DNA of 58,080 nucleotides, taken from an uncultured Oscillospiraceae bacterium (GTDB lineage Bacteria; Bacillota; Clostridia; Oscillospirales; Acutalibacteraceae). The notes beneath the pieces were generated by a model. It saw only the letters and a program-made list of their open reading frames with translations, was not told where the DNA came from and ran no database searches. The stretch spans positions 1 through 58,080 of the forward strand of contig UQBX01000012.1 in NCBI GenBank assembly GCA_900539425.1, given 5' to 3'. The position numbers and the translations under genes were made by a program. Shown here piece by piece: positions 1 through 10,100 of the stretch (positions are counted from its first letter, which is position 1; every line of letters starts with the position of its first letter).

Positions 1-10
1 CCGGCGGATT

Positions 11-260
11 TCTTTTACCAACAAAAAAAGCAAAACTCTGTGATTTTGTGATTTGAAGTATTATTCAGCACATAAATTACAGGGTGATGAAAATGATTTC
101 GGCTATAATTTCTTTTTTAGTTAAAAATATTATTCAAAGACAAATGACACAGATGACCTAATTTCAATAGGTACGATAGGACTTATAAAAGCTATTGACA
201 GCTTTAATCCCGACAAAAGCATTCACCTTGCCACATACGCCAGCTGCTGCATAGAAAATG
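11..260 (+). pseudogene. Broken second copy of the sigK region
   Basis: This stretch matches 12422-12840 almost base for base. It covers the leader, the ribosome-binding region, the first codons (ATG at 93) and the part coding for the core-binding region. About 166 bp are missing between positions 118 and 121, corresponding to roughly 12533-12698 of the intact gene, and this also breaks the frame. The match stops at 260, so the DNA-binding region 4 is absent. The few substitutions (for example cagctgctgc against cagccgctgc) point to a fairly recent duplication. It lies in the same orientation as the intact gene, with the whole cohesin/dockerin cluster between them. It cannot encode a working sigma factor. 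Confidence 0.9.
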
Positions 261-720
261 CTATGCTTACATAACCTAACTGCATTTTCATCATAAATCA
301 TTAAATCATGTTCGTTATTCGCCAAATTATAAATGAAATGTATATAGTTCATTGCCTAATGAAGAACGGCAAAGTCAAATATTTTCTCCATTTTTGTGCA
401 AAAGACATAGTAACAACTACAAGCATTATCTTTTATATTTTTAGTGTAATTTATAATTTTTCCTTTAGCAACGCATTCACAAAGAGAAGAATGAAAACCA
501 ATTAACCATAGAATAGCTTACCTGCGCATAAGTTGGAAAAATGCAAAAACTCTTGCTATAAAAGGCATATAAAAATACAGAGCACTACTTTATTAGTATT
601 CGCCGTAAAATACATGGATATTGTGATACTGATATAGCCAAATTTAATTTTTTTATTACTACAAACCCATCAAGGCAACAAATATTCATAATAATACACA
701 AAAAAGCCATAAAGATAATT
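261..720. other. AT-rich region with no recognisable gene
   Basis: No open frame here has a ribosome-binding site or a recognisable product. A 65-codon frame at 308-505 has no Shine-Dalgarno sequence and looks spurious. Similarity to the intact sigK gene ends at 260. The stretch may be decayed sequence from the event that duplicated sigK. Confidence 0.5.
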
Positions 721-754
721 ATGCCGCTCCGAAATCGAAGCGGCATTTTGTTTA
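721..754. terminator. Hairpin at the end of the cohesin/dockerin cluster
   Basis: An 8-bp stem (ATGCCGCT with AGCGGCAT) is extended by 3 bp past one mismatch and has a two-base loop. On the plus strand it is followed by TTTTGTTT. On the minus strand, where it would end the cluster 33 bp after the stop codon, the downstream stretch is only moderately U-rich. It is probably the cluster terminator and may work in both directions. Confidence 0.55.
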
Positions 755-786
755 TTCAATAGTTTTTAGAAAAATAATTTATGTGA

Positions 787-1923
787 TTAAACAATATTTT
801 TAAGTTTTTTCTTTTTTAAAACAACTATTATTATAGTGGCAATAACAGCAACACATAAAATAGAAATTACTACAATTATACATATATTATTTGAATGATT
901 ATTTTCTAAAGAATCTTGCTGCAATTGAATGGGCCTAGATGAATTATCAAGTTTCTCTGCTATATCTACTGCCTTATCAACATCAATATCCTCTGATATT
1001 GACTCAACATTACTATTATAATTTTTCAAGTTCTTTTCTAATTCTTGAACAAACTGTTCTTTTTCATCATCTTTCAATTCAGAAATCGAATCTGCTCCTA
1101 CGGTTTCAAGCGCATCTTTAATAGCTTGTTGGATATTCTCACTTGGAATCTCACTTGTAACATTGGTAACAAATATGCCTTCGTAAGCGCTGTTATAGAG
1201 GGATACCAAATTTTCGAAACTATTTATAGCGGCGTATTTACCATTTGATAATTCAGAAAGCTTTTGATTAACAGTAGCTAAAAAGTATTGTTGATTATCC
1301 GACTTTATCTCAGACAATGCTTTATAACCATATTCTTCAAGAGATTCTTTAACTGCAGAAAGAATATGATTATTATCATATGCAACTGTATCCTGCTTTT
1401 CGTCAGTAATTTGGGTTGTTGATTCTTCGGACTCGTTTTGATTTTCGTTTAAAGAAAAATTGACAGCAATATTTCTACAATCAAATTTCACATCCTCATA
1501 CTCTTCATTAAAAGTATCTGGCTGACTATATGAGAGTTTAATTTCTGAGTTGAAATTAGATGTGGAAGCAGGCTCAACATCAATTAAAAATAAAGTTCCG
1601 TCATTTTTGATTTCTTCTACATTATTCCACAAAACATCGAACTTTCCATCATTGATTCCGAAGTTCGTATTAAAATTACCTTTAGACGTAATATCTCCTC
1701 GCGATACTGATTTTACGTCTATTTTGTCTACTGGATATTCGACAGTAATTTTGAAGCCCATAATACCACTGTTGTTTTCTATTTTTACAGGAATAGATCT
1801 TTCCTGATTTTGCAAAAGAGCCACATCATCAGCTTTTACTGACACTGGCTCGGCAGCAAAAGAATAAATATTAAAATTAAAAATTATTGCTGCAAACAGC
1901 AAAACAGAAATTATTTTTTTCAT
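787..1923 (-). CDS. Membrane-anchored cohesin protein
   Basis: The 378-aa protein has a signal peptide (residues 1-24), a cohesin-type module (about 26-157) and a helical region with two similar repeats (about 187-225 and 264-302). It ends with one membrane segment (about 347-369) and a KKKK cytoplasmic tail. The cohesin carries a GIMGFK strand motif and a SQPDTFNE motif, both nearly repeated in the third cohesin of the protein at 7134-11585. There is no LPXTG motif, so anchoring is by the membrane helix and not by sortase. It probably holds a dockerin partner at the cell surface, and the neighbouring dockerin protein is the obvious candidate. The ATG at 1923 is preferred because TAGGAG precedes it; an upstream GTG at 1947 lies inside a hairpin. 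Confidence 0.88.
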   Translation of the reverse strand: MKKIISVLLFAAIIFNFNIYSFAAEPVSVKADDVALLQNQERSIPVKIENNSGIMGFKITVEYPVDKIDVKSVSRGDITSKGNFNTNFGINDGKFDVLWNNVEEIKNDGTLFLIDVEPASTSNFNSEIKLSYSQPDTFNEEYEDVKFDCRNIAVNFSLNENQNESEESTTQITDEKQDTVAYDNNHILSAVKESLEEYGYKALSEIKSDNQQYFLATVNQKLSELSNGKYAAINSFENLVSLYNSAYEGIFVTNVTSEIPSENIQQAIKDALETVGADSISELKDDEKEQFVQELEKNLKNYNSNVESISEDIDVDKAVDIAEKLDNSSRPIQLQQDSLENNHSNNICIIVVISILCVAVIATIIIVVLKKKKLKNIV

Positions 1924-1937
1924 ATATACTCCTAAGC

Positions 1938-1967
1938 AATAAGCCACACCCGAAAGTGTGGCTTATT
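1938..1967 (-). other. Perfect intergenic hairpin inside the cluster
   Basis: A perfect 12-bp stem with a six-base loop lies in the 54-bp gap between the dockerin gene and the anchored cohesin gene. On the minus strand there is no U-run after the stem, so it is unlikely to be a simple terminator. It may stabilise the upstream mRNA or set the expression ratio of the two genes. Confidence 0.6.
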
Positions 1968-1977
1968 ATTTTAATAT

Positions 1978-4900
1978 TTAGAATGTATCTTTGCCAACCA
2001 AATATCTTGCCACCATTGCCGCATCACGATTATTTACAAAACCATCGCCATTAACATCAATAGCAAGCATCTGATATTCTTCTGCCTCTACCGTACCGAT
2101 AAGTGTTTTGTTCATCATAGCAACATCACGATTGTTAATCAAACCGTCTCCTGTCATATCTCCGGTAATTACAACCGTTTTAGTATCAACAACTTCATCA
2201 CCGTTAAACAACTTAATTTGTGTTCCTGTGCCGATAACATCTTTGTCGTCAAGTACATTACCATTTATATCATAGAAATACAAATTATCATTTGTAAACT
2301 GATCTTTGATATCCTCAACAGTTGAATTTAAATTAATTCTGCGAAGATAACCAAGTTCATCATAATTAAGAGACGAATCACTTTTCAGAATAATGAAATT
2401 ATTCTTATCCGGGTCAACTGTAACTTCACAAGTTGCAGTTTCTCTTGTTTTGAGAACCTTAACGGTTATTGTAGCAGTACCTGCTGAAACAGCAGTTACT
2501 CTGCCGGTATCATCAACAGAAGCGATTCCCGGGTCACTTGAAGACCATTCAACAGGTTCATCACTCAAATTACTTGGTGTTATAGTAGGAATAAGTGTTA
2601 AAGAGCTTCCCTGATACAATTCTGCTTTTGATCGGTCAAGAGAAATTCTTGCATATTCTGACTCTTTAAGATATGTTCCCGTAATCACAGTATCTTCCGT
2701 TATACACGAGAAATCTTTATCCCAGCCGCCGAAAACATAACCTGGAACGGCATCGGTTGCAGGAGGGTTCGCAGCCTGCATATATTCAACTTTTTGAACA
2801 TCCAATTCCGTTCCATCCTGCATTTGGAAAGTAACGGTATATGTCTTAGGCGTATATTTCGCGTAAAGGGTTACGCTTTCTGTTACAGGAGAAGATATAT
2901 CAAATTTTTCTGTATATTCTTCATTAAAATAAAGGCATTCCAAATTGTAACCTTTAGATGCTAATATAGACTCATCAAACTGATAACCATTCTGAACAAA
3001 TACAACTATAGGGAACTCCCCGAATTCTGAATATACAGTTACAATATGATAATTCTTATTTGCATATCTATATACAGTATCTGTTTCATATTCTCTTGAT
3101 TCACTGATTGTCGGTGCATCGATTCCCCATGGAGTCCACTTATAATATTCTGCTACCTGATACCTTGAACGATACTGAGTTTTTACGCCGGGAACCCTAA
3201 CTTGAGTAAACCATCTCTGTCCATCATGATTATAATATGAAGTACTGTCCTCAAGGAAACCTGCAATTGAAAGTCTTGAATCAAGTATGATTTCTTCATA
3301 CTTACAATCATACCCCTCAACTTCTTTAGGAGAATACTGAGTTACGCCATATTCATCAACATAAGAATAATGAGAATATTGATAACGAGTTATCGTATTA
3401 TCATCTGTTTCTCTAGTATCAACTTCAAATCCGAGTAAATCTTCATTAGCCGCAATAGGTTCATCCTGCCATTCTGTATAATCAGTATACGATGTACAGT
3501 TTAAAGTCCAATCATCGTTTATTAATTCATCTATTTTCGATTTATCTGAAGTTGAAGTAATATCTTTAAAACGATAACCGGTTTCAGACTCTATAATATA
3601 GTCATTTTGATTTTCCGTAACATCTTGAGGTAAATCCGAATAAAGCATCCAGTCACTCGGTTTATCTGAACTATTGATGCAATAATAATTTGTCTGTTTT
3701 TCACTGTCGTTTTTACCAAAGGAAGTTGCGTAATAAGTTACAGATTCCGTTTTATCAATGGTTATAGGCTCACTATATATAGCTTCTGATGATTCATCAC
3801 CGTTAAAATAGTAGAAAATAACCGCATTCTCATCTTCGCAACTAAGTTCAAGCTGGATTTTATCATCATATTCGCCCGTATTGTAATTAACCGAGGGGTT
3901 AGGTGTTGTTTCTTCAAAATAATATGTAGGATAAATTGCAGCATCATGATCTACATTCTGATATTCTTCTGGATTAAACCATCCCGCAAACTGTTTACCG
4001 TCTGATGATTCTTCCACCTTTTCAGGTGCTTGAGCCGTTTCACCGTATTCAAGAGTTTGGGTAGATATAACATTGTTGTCAAAATCATAAAATTTAACAG
4101 TATAAGTATTAATCTCATAAAGAGCAGTAACTACCATATCCTGAGTTACTGTTGAATTACCATCTAATATCTGATCCCAACCCTCAAATGTATAACCTTC
4201 AATAGATTCGTGTTCAGGAGTTGTAAGTACATCACCGTGATTAAATGTTTTTATTTCTACAATTTGATTATTCCAATCAACAAAAACAACAGTATATTCT
4301 TTTTTCTTGAAATTGGCATAAAAATCCGTATCCTCTTTTATATTGGATACACTCTTATCCCAACCAACAAAATCATAACCCTCTTTCTCTGGGTTATTAG
4401 GCAAAACAGCGTCATCGCCTTCAACAACTTCTTGAGTGCTTATGATAGTGCCATCCCAATCATAAAAGTTTACAGTATATGTAGGAACAGGTGCTTCAAT
4501 TGTGTCGACGGTAATAAGATCTGATGTTCCTTCTATACCTATAGCTACCGTAAAATCCCCGGTATCCACAGTAGGTTCTTCACGAAGTTTAAAACTAAAA
4601 TTATACGATCCGTCTTCACCTACAATTGACTGCCCAATGTACTGATTTGTATAGTCTGACGCCCCTGTGTAACCATATACATACAGCGTTATCTGTTTAC
4701 CTGCGAAAGAAGAATCAAGTTTTCCGCTAATATTTCTTACTTTTCCTGAAGTATCTTCTGGTTGAATATTGTTACTCTTATATCTATAAATTGTTCTAGT
4801 TCTTACATCACGATTTTCGCTTGCACTAACTTCAGTGTCACTCCAGTCAGACCAAGTCTTCCATCTATAAAAATTGTATACATAATTTATGTCTCTGTAA

Positions 4901-6900
4901 CGATACTGAGTTGCATAGTTTGCAGAAGTCTGTACCTGAGAAGTATATGGCGATCTCGGATACACTACACAATAATTAGATCCAGAATACCACCATTTAT
5001 ACTTACCCGCAGCATATGGAGCAAGTTCTGTATCAAAGGTATACTCATAATAGTTAGGATGATTACTTGTTTGATATGTATTACTATATCCACCTGAATA
5101 CTGTTTTGCCCATCTATAATAATTCCACACGGTTTTATAATTATATGATTTTATAGCACTTTGCGTTTGAACTTCTCTACGTTGGCTTTCGTTATCAAAA
5201 GCTCCAATATAGTTCCAGTCCCACCCAGACCAGTTACCAACTTTTTCCGTTCTAGTTCCAGCATAATTCCATCCGTCTTTAACTTTTGTATTACCTGTGG
5301 AAAATTCTTTATCTCTGTAACTATACTGTGTAACTTCCTGTATATCTAATGTACCATCGCTGTTATCAGGTTTTACTGTTGATTCAGCATACATTAATCC
5401 TTCTTCAATTTCCGTACTAACGCTTGGAGAAATAGGTACACCTGACGAATAATCAGCTACCATAAACACTTCTATTTTAGAAGCCACCTTATTGCACGGT
5501 ATAAACACTTCAACGCCGCTCTTTGTATTTCCTGCCGGGATACTAAAAGCCGTTGATTCTGTCATATCTACAAGTTTTCCTTCAGCTGTTTTCAAAGCAA
5601 CAACCGCACGACCTGTAGTTGGCATCGAATCATTATTTTCAATATCAAAAGTAACATAATATCCATCATACTGACGAGTCGCTGATTTTATTGTACAAAC
5701 TGTTGGAAGGTCATAATTATACCAAGTATAAATGCCATCAATATTGATATTTTTGTCTGCCCTATCCGTATATACATTGATATAGTCGGTACTATTCCAT
5801 CCCAAGAAAACATATTTATCGTTTTCATGCGTATCAGTTGGCGGAGTTGCATCGCTACCGTAAGTTACTTTCTGACTATCAATTAAAGTGCCTTCTCTAT
5901 CGAAGAAATTTACAGTATAAGTATTTATTTTATAAGTTGCTTTTATAGTTTTATCTGAAGTAACGTTATAAAATGAATCGCTCCAACCCTGAAATGTATA
6001 GCCCTTTCTCTCTGTTGCTGCTGGCGCTACAGCACTAGAACCGTAATCAACTTTTTGAGTTTCTAATAGAGTGCCATCCCAATCTACAAACTTAACTGTT
6101 ACAGGATCATGGGCAGTACAAGTGCTATAATTACTCCATGCACTATTTCCAGTTGAGTTGTATGCTTGAATATGGAAATTGTATGATGCCGCATTACTCA
6201 AAGTGTACGTAAAAGACGTGCGGTTTCCAACATCAACATCTTTGTTTTCACCATTTCTTATTGCTACTCTGTAGCCAGTTGCACCGCTAACTGCATTCCA
6301 ACTTATAGTAACGCTTTTACCTTTAGCAATATTTGTTGCACTTATGCTAGGCGTACTCGGTGTATTTGGAACAGGAGGCTTAGATGGTTGTACTGATGGA
6401 AAATTGGGTCTAATAACTCCGTAAAAAGTTCCATAAGAATATGAATATGACCATTCTCTTCCAGAGTGTGTACTGCCATTTTGCTCAGCCACATACATTC
6501 TTGAAGAATCAGCAGAAAGCACTATAGCAACATGTCCGTATTTTGAACTTGCATAAGTCCATACTGCGATGTCTCCTGGTTGTGCAACAAATCCTCTATA
6601 GTATTTAATCCTAGACCAACCAGAAGGAAGAGAATTCCACGCATATTCATTAGCATTGCCCCTTACGGGTGTACATCCCAAATACGCATAATAAGCTTTC
6701 GTCAAATCAACACATTGAACTCCATAAGAGCCATCATAATCAACGGGTGATTTCACTCTCCATTTTGCCCATTCAACAGCTTCTGCCTGCGAATGAGATA
6801 CTGCTGCCTGAGCAGTAATAACTCCAGCAGGAATAGTAGATACTGCCATAAGTATTGCAAGAAACATTGAAAATATTCTTGTACTTAATTTCTTTTTCAT
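1978..6900 (-). CDS. Secreted CHAP-domain modular protein with C-terminal dockerin
   Basis: The 1640-aa protein has a signal peptide (1-33) and a CHAP amidase/peptidase domain (about 36-166) with Cys63 in VQCVD, His123 in YGHVAIV and Glu139. A Pro-rich linker leads to a fibronectin III domain (about 185-262). InlB/Listeria-Bacteroides type repeats follow at about 267-395, 805-995 and 1350-1412. Two Trp/Tyr-rich blocks (about 520-710 and 1165-1285) and a chitobiase-C-like segment (about 1000-1075) lie between. A Big_2 domain (about 1415-1495) precedes a dockerin (1579-1640) with two Ca-binding repeats, DMTGDGLINNRD and DVNGDGFVNNRD. CHAP domains usually cleave peptidoglycan, so it is probably a wall hydrolase or adhesin that docks on a cohesin next door. 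GGGAGG precedes the ATG. Confidence 0.9.
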   Translation of the reverse strand: MKKKLSTRIFSMFLAILMAVSTIPAGVITAQAAVSHSQAEAVEWAKWRVKSPVDYDGSYGVQCVDLTKAYYAYLGCTPVRGNANEYAWNSLPSGWSRIKYYRGFVAQPGDIAVWTYASSKYGHVAIVLSADSSRMYVAEQNGSTHSGREWSYSYSYGTFYGVIRPNFPSVQPSKPPVPNTPSTPSISATNIAKGKSVTISWNAVSGATGYRVAIRNGENKDVDVGNRTSFTYTLSNAASYNFHIQAYNSTGNSAWSNYSTCTAHDPVTVKFVDWDGTLLETQKVDYGSSAVAPAATERKGYTFQGWSDSFYNVTSDKTIKATYKINTYTVNFFDREGTLIDSQKVTYGSDATPPTDTHENDKYVFLGWNSTDYINVYTDRADKNINIDGIYTWYNYDLPTVCTIKSATRQYDGYYVTFDIENNDSMPTTGRAVVALKTAEGKLVDMTESTAFSIPAGNTKSGVEVFIPCNKVASKIEVFMVADYSSGVPISPSVSTEIEEGLMYAESTVKPDNSDGTLDIQEVTQYSYRDKEFSTGNTKVKDGWNYAGTRTEKVGNWSGWDWNYIGAFDNESQRREVQTQSAIKSYNYKTVWNYYRWAKQYSGGYSNTYQTSNHPNYYEYTFDTELAPYAAGKYKWWYSGSNYCVVYPRSPYTSQVQTSANYATQYRYRDINYVYNFYRWKTWSDWSDTEVSASENRDVRTRTIYRYKSNNIQPEDTSGKVRNISGKLDSSFAGKQITLYVYGYTGASDYTNQYIGQSIVGEDGSYNFSFKLREEPTVDTGDFTVAIGIEGTSDLITVDTIEAPVPTYTVNFYDWDGTIISTQEVVEGDDAVLPNNPEKEGYDFVGWDKSVSNIKEDTDFYANFKKKEYTVVFVDWNNQIVEIKTFNHGDVLTTPEHESIEGYTFEGWDQILDGNSTVTQDMVVTALYEINTYTVKFYDFDNNVISTQTLEYGETAQAPEKVEESSDGKQFAGWFNPEEYQNVDHDAAIYPTYYFEETTPNPSVNYNTGEYDDKIQLELSCEDENAVIFYYFNGDESSEAIYSEPITIDKTESVTYYATSFGKNDSEKQTNYYCINSSDKPSDWMLYSDLPQDVTENQNDYIIESETGYRFKDITSTSDKSKIDELINDDWTLNCTSYTDYTEWQDEPIAANEDLLGFEVDTRETDDNTITRYQYSHYSYVDEYGVTQYSPKEVEGYDCKYEEIILDSRLSIAGFLEDSTSYYNHDGQRWFTQVRVPGVKTQYRSRYQVAEYYKWTPWGIDAPTISESREYETDTVYRYANKNYHIVTVYSEFGEFPIVVFVQNGYQFDESILASKGYNLECLYFNEEYTEKFDISSPVTESVTLYAKYTPKTYTVTFQMQDGTELDVQKVEYMQAANPPATDAVPGYVFGGWDKDFSCITEDTVITGTYLKESEYARISLDRSKAELYQGSSLTLIPTITPSNLSDEPVEWSSSDPGIASVDDTGRVTAVSAGTATITVKVLKTRETATCEVTVDPDKNNFIILKSDSSLNYDELGYLRRINLNSTVEDIKDQFTNDNLYFYDINGNVLDDKDVIGTGTQIKLFNGDEVVDTKTVVITGDMTGDGLINNRDVAMMNKTLIGTVEAEEYQMLAIDVNGDGFVNNRDAAMVARYLVGKDTF

Positions 6901-6970
6901 TTTTACCTCCCGAATTCAATAAAAAACATGTATATAAACTTTTGATAATCAAAAGGAGTTGGAGTTGATA

Positions 6971-6991
6971 GGGGCAGTTTAACACTGCCCC
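6971..6991 (-). other. Hairpin after the 35-aa peptide gene
   Basis: An 8-bp stem (GGGGCAGT with ACTGCCCC) with a five-base loop starts 8 bp after the peptide stop codon. No U-run follows on either strand. It could protect the upstream transcript from 3' decay or act as an RNA processing point before the large dockerin gene. Confidence 0.55.
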
Positions 6992-6999
6992 ATTAGCCA

Positions 7000-7107
7000 T
7001 TACAGTTCAAGATCCGGCAATTCGATTTCGCCTGATGTTGTCATAACATCAACATTTTGAAAGATCTCAACATCGGTCTGAGGCTTTGTATACTTTTCCT
7101 TTGTCAT
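7000..7107 (-). CDS. 35-aa peptide, unknown function
   Basis: A complete small reading frame starts at the ATG at 7107, preceded by GAAAGGAAG at good spacing, and ends at TAA at 7000. The product is hydrophilic and acidic, starts MTKEKYTKPQTDVEIF and ends DVMTTSGEIELPDLEL. It has no signal peptide, cysteine or membrane segment. It begins 26 bp after the stop of the LRR/cohesin gene and lies before the dockerin gene, in the same direction. Short peptides of the shape 'YxKP...DVhxTSG' are, from memory, common unannotated genes in gut Firmicutes. The conserved-looking tail could be a leader or recognition sequence, but no modifying enzyme is adjacent. Function unknown. Confidence 0.72.
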   Translation of the reverse strand: MTKEKYTKPQTDVEIFQNVDVMTTSGEIELPDLEL

Positions 7108-7133
7108 TAATAACACTTCCTTTCATGTTATGA

Positions 7134-10100
7134 TTATGAGCCATATGCTTCGGCTGATTTGCCGTAGCGCATCATAGCCTGAGTTAAATCATCTAGTGCA
7201 GTACCTGCGTAAGCGCTGTCTTGAATTGCTTTTGCATAGGATTCCACGCTGAATCTCATTGTATTACTACACTGAACACCATTATCGTATACTGTTATCA
7301 AAATTTCTTTACTCATCTGATTAGCTTTAATTTCATTACAGTACACATAGTAACTGCCGTCACTGTTTTTGGTAAAATCATCTTTGCTGTATGTATAGGT
7401 TGTACCAGCACAGGTAAACGTAACAGTTATATTTTCAATATTTTCTACTGTGAATTTTGCCCTGATTTTTACTGAATCGTTAAGCACAAGTCCTGCTGCG
7501 TTCCATTCTGCCGTTGGATTTGAAATCGTCTTGTATTCCTTATCAGTAATATTTGTCAGTTCTGGAGTTGTAGATGTTCCCCATGCTTTTTGAGCTTCGG
7601 TCAAATCCTCATTCACAAGACTTCCTGTCTTGTAATTTGTATAAATTTGTGCCTTTGCACCATAATTCAGCAAATCAACAATTAAAGTCTTTAACTTTTT
7701 TGCCTGCGTTGTATTGATTGATGCATAAGCATCGAGCATTTTATAAGCATACTCTTTAACGCTTATTGATTTTGTTTCACTTGAATACAACTGACCATTT
7801 TCTTTATATGTTGCATATAACTGCGCGGTAACGATATTATTCATCATTTTCGGAGATATACCAGGGAATGAAAATACAAAATAATCACCTTGTTCAGTAT
7901 ATTCCGTTACCGTCATATCGCCTAAGCCTTCACACTTAAATACCATGTACGGATTTTCATATTCAGCCAACGCACTTTTCAAAACTTTGAAATTCATTTT
8001 TATACTGCTTTGAAGTGTAAGTGACACGGTTTTAATGGTAAAAGTACTCAAGTCTGGCTCTTTTTTGAGTTGTGATCCTTCATCTACAACTGTATTAGTC
8101 TCACCGCATACTGAACATGTTGCTGTTTTTGTTCCATCAGAATCGTATGTAGCATCATTGTTGCTGACATATTCACCCCATCTATGACCTAACGCTTCAG
8201 TCTCATCAGCGATATATGTATCTCCGCAAGAGCAAGTATATGTTGTATAGCCTTTTTCAGTGCAGGTCGGTGGTGTTACCACAGCTGTGTAATTATGTTC
8301 ATGAGAGTTCAATAAAAGATTTATATTTTTGCAGTCAAAAACAACATCTTCATACTGCTCATTAAATGTATCCGGCTGGCTGTAAGCAATTTTTATTGAT
8401 GTATCAATTTTGTCAGAAGTTAGCACTTTGAATTTCAGATATAACAAAACTCCTTCCGAATACAGCTCTCTTATATTATTCCAAAGGACTTTAAATTCAC
8501 CAATTTCAAGACCGATTGAATCATTAAACTGAGAACCGGTTATAAAATCACTGCCACAAGTTACAGAAATAGGCTGTAAAATGTCAGAATCATATGTAAA
8601 ATCAAGGCGGTACCCCATTATTCCGTGATTATTCTTTATATATACAGGAATTGTAACCTCATCATTTTGTTTCGCAGTGACATTCTCTGCATATATCTCT
8701 GCAATTTCGCTTGTTGCTGAAGGTGAAACATTTATGCTGCACCCTTTACAGATGATACCTTCGTCTCCTGATGATAGATTAAAATCATAATTAGCGGACA
8801 TCGCCTTATCTTTGCACTTAAATATAACAGTAACAAAATCCGTATTATCAACCGATTCGTTTATTCCGGAAATGTTTAGTCCTATGCGTCCATTAGAATT
8901 ACTGTTTTTGACCGTAACTCCGTTTTCCAAAATTTCTTTAAACTCAAAATTCTCAGCGTCATATTCTATGACTAAATTAGCACTTGTTATATTGTTTATC
9001 TCAGTTATATTGAGTTTTAATTGTAAATCATCACCCGCAACAATATCATTCGCATGTGCATTTATCTTTGCATACTTTGAATAGTTACTATTGGCAATGT
9101 TTATGCTGATAGGTTCACAATTTAGATAAACATCATTAAAATCAGTATCAAATGTATCTTCCTGTGAAAAAGAGACGTCTATTTTTGTATTGCCAACAGC
9201 AGTATCATTAACGGCAAAATCTATATAAAACATAGTGCCGTTATAATCTTCATTATCCGATCCTGCCCAATAAACATTTATACTGCCCGGAACCATATCT
9301 CCTTCGATATTATCTTGGATTCCTCCGGTAATTACATCTCCGTATTCAACTGAAATAGGCGTTAATACATCTTTGTCGTATTCAAAAGTCAGTTTCCAAC
9401 CCATTATCCCAGTATTATCTTTTATCATTACTGGTATTCTAACTGTTTTTCCCGCTGTTGCAGCAATTTCTTGTGAGTACACTGTTGCAGGATCAAAATA
9501 ATCCGTTTTGTAACTGTCGCCACAAACGGTACATGTGTATGTAATATACCCTTGTGATGTACTTGTTGCTTGAGTTACTGACTTGACATAATCATGGTTT
9601 CCAGTAGCTTCAACATAGTCATCATTATAGGTTTTATTGCATTTGGAGCAAGTATAAACAGTATAGCCTTGTTTGTTACATTGAGGACTAACTACTTTTG
9701 TTGCATAATAATCATGACCTGATGCTCTTAAATAATTATATTCTTCTGAACCAGTCTTTGCAGTAGCTACGATACTGCTAAATGAATATCCATAATCTGT
9801 ATTTGCAAAATCAGAAGTCAGTCGTATTTTAAAACTATCTCCTTCTAATTCAAGTATTTTATTAGATAACGAATCGCCAGTATATTTGCCTATCAACAAA
9901 TCATCTTTACCGTAAACGTAAATAAAGTCAGATCCATCTTCCACACTTGTTTCTTCTGAAAAATGAAGACTAATATGTTTTGCTCCTTTATATGAGTATT
10001 CTGTAGTTTGATCAACATTATTTTTATAATTATGTTGCGATTCAGGATATTCAGACGAATCAATTATTATCTGTAATTCATCATCTGATACCGGCTTTCC

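Noticed and set aside
308..505. 65-codon frame in the left AT-rich region
   Set aside because: It has no ribosome-binding site, an odd composition and no resemblance to a known family; it looks like chance in AT-rich DNA.
787..1000. Sortase anchoring of the cohesin protein
   Set aside because: The C-terminus has a membrane helix and KKKK tail, but there is no LPXTG-like motif before the helix.
2393..5349. Several plus-strand frames of 60-111 codons over the dockerin gene
   Set aside because: They are antisense shadows of a long, well-supported coding region with clear domains.
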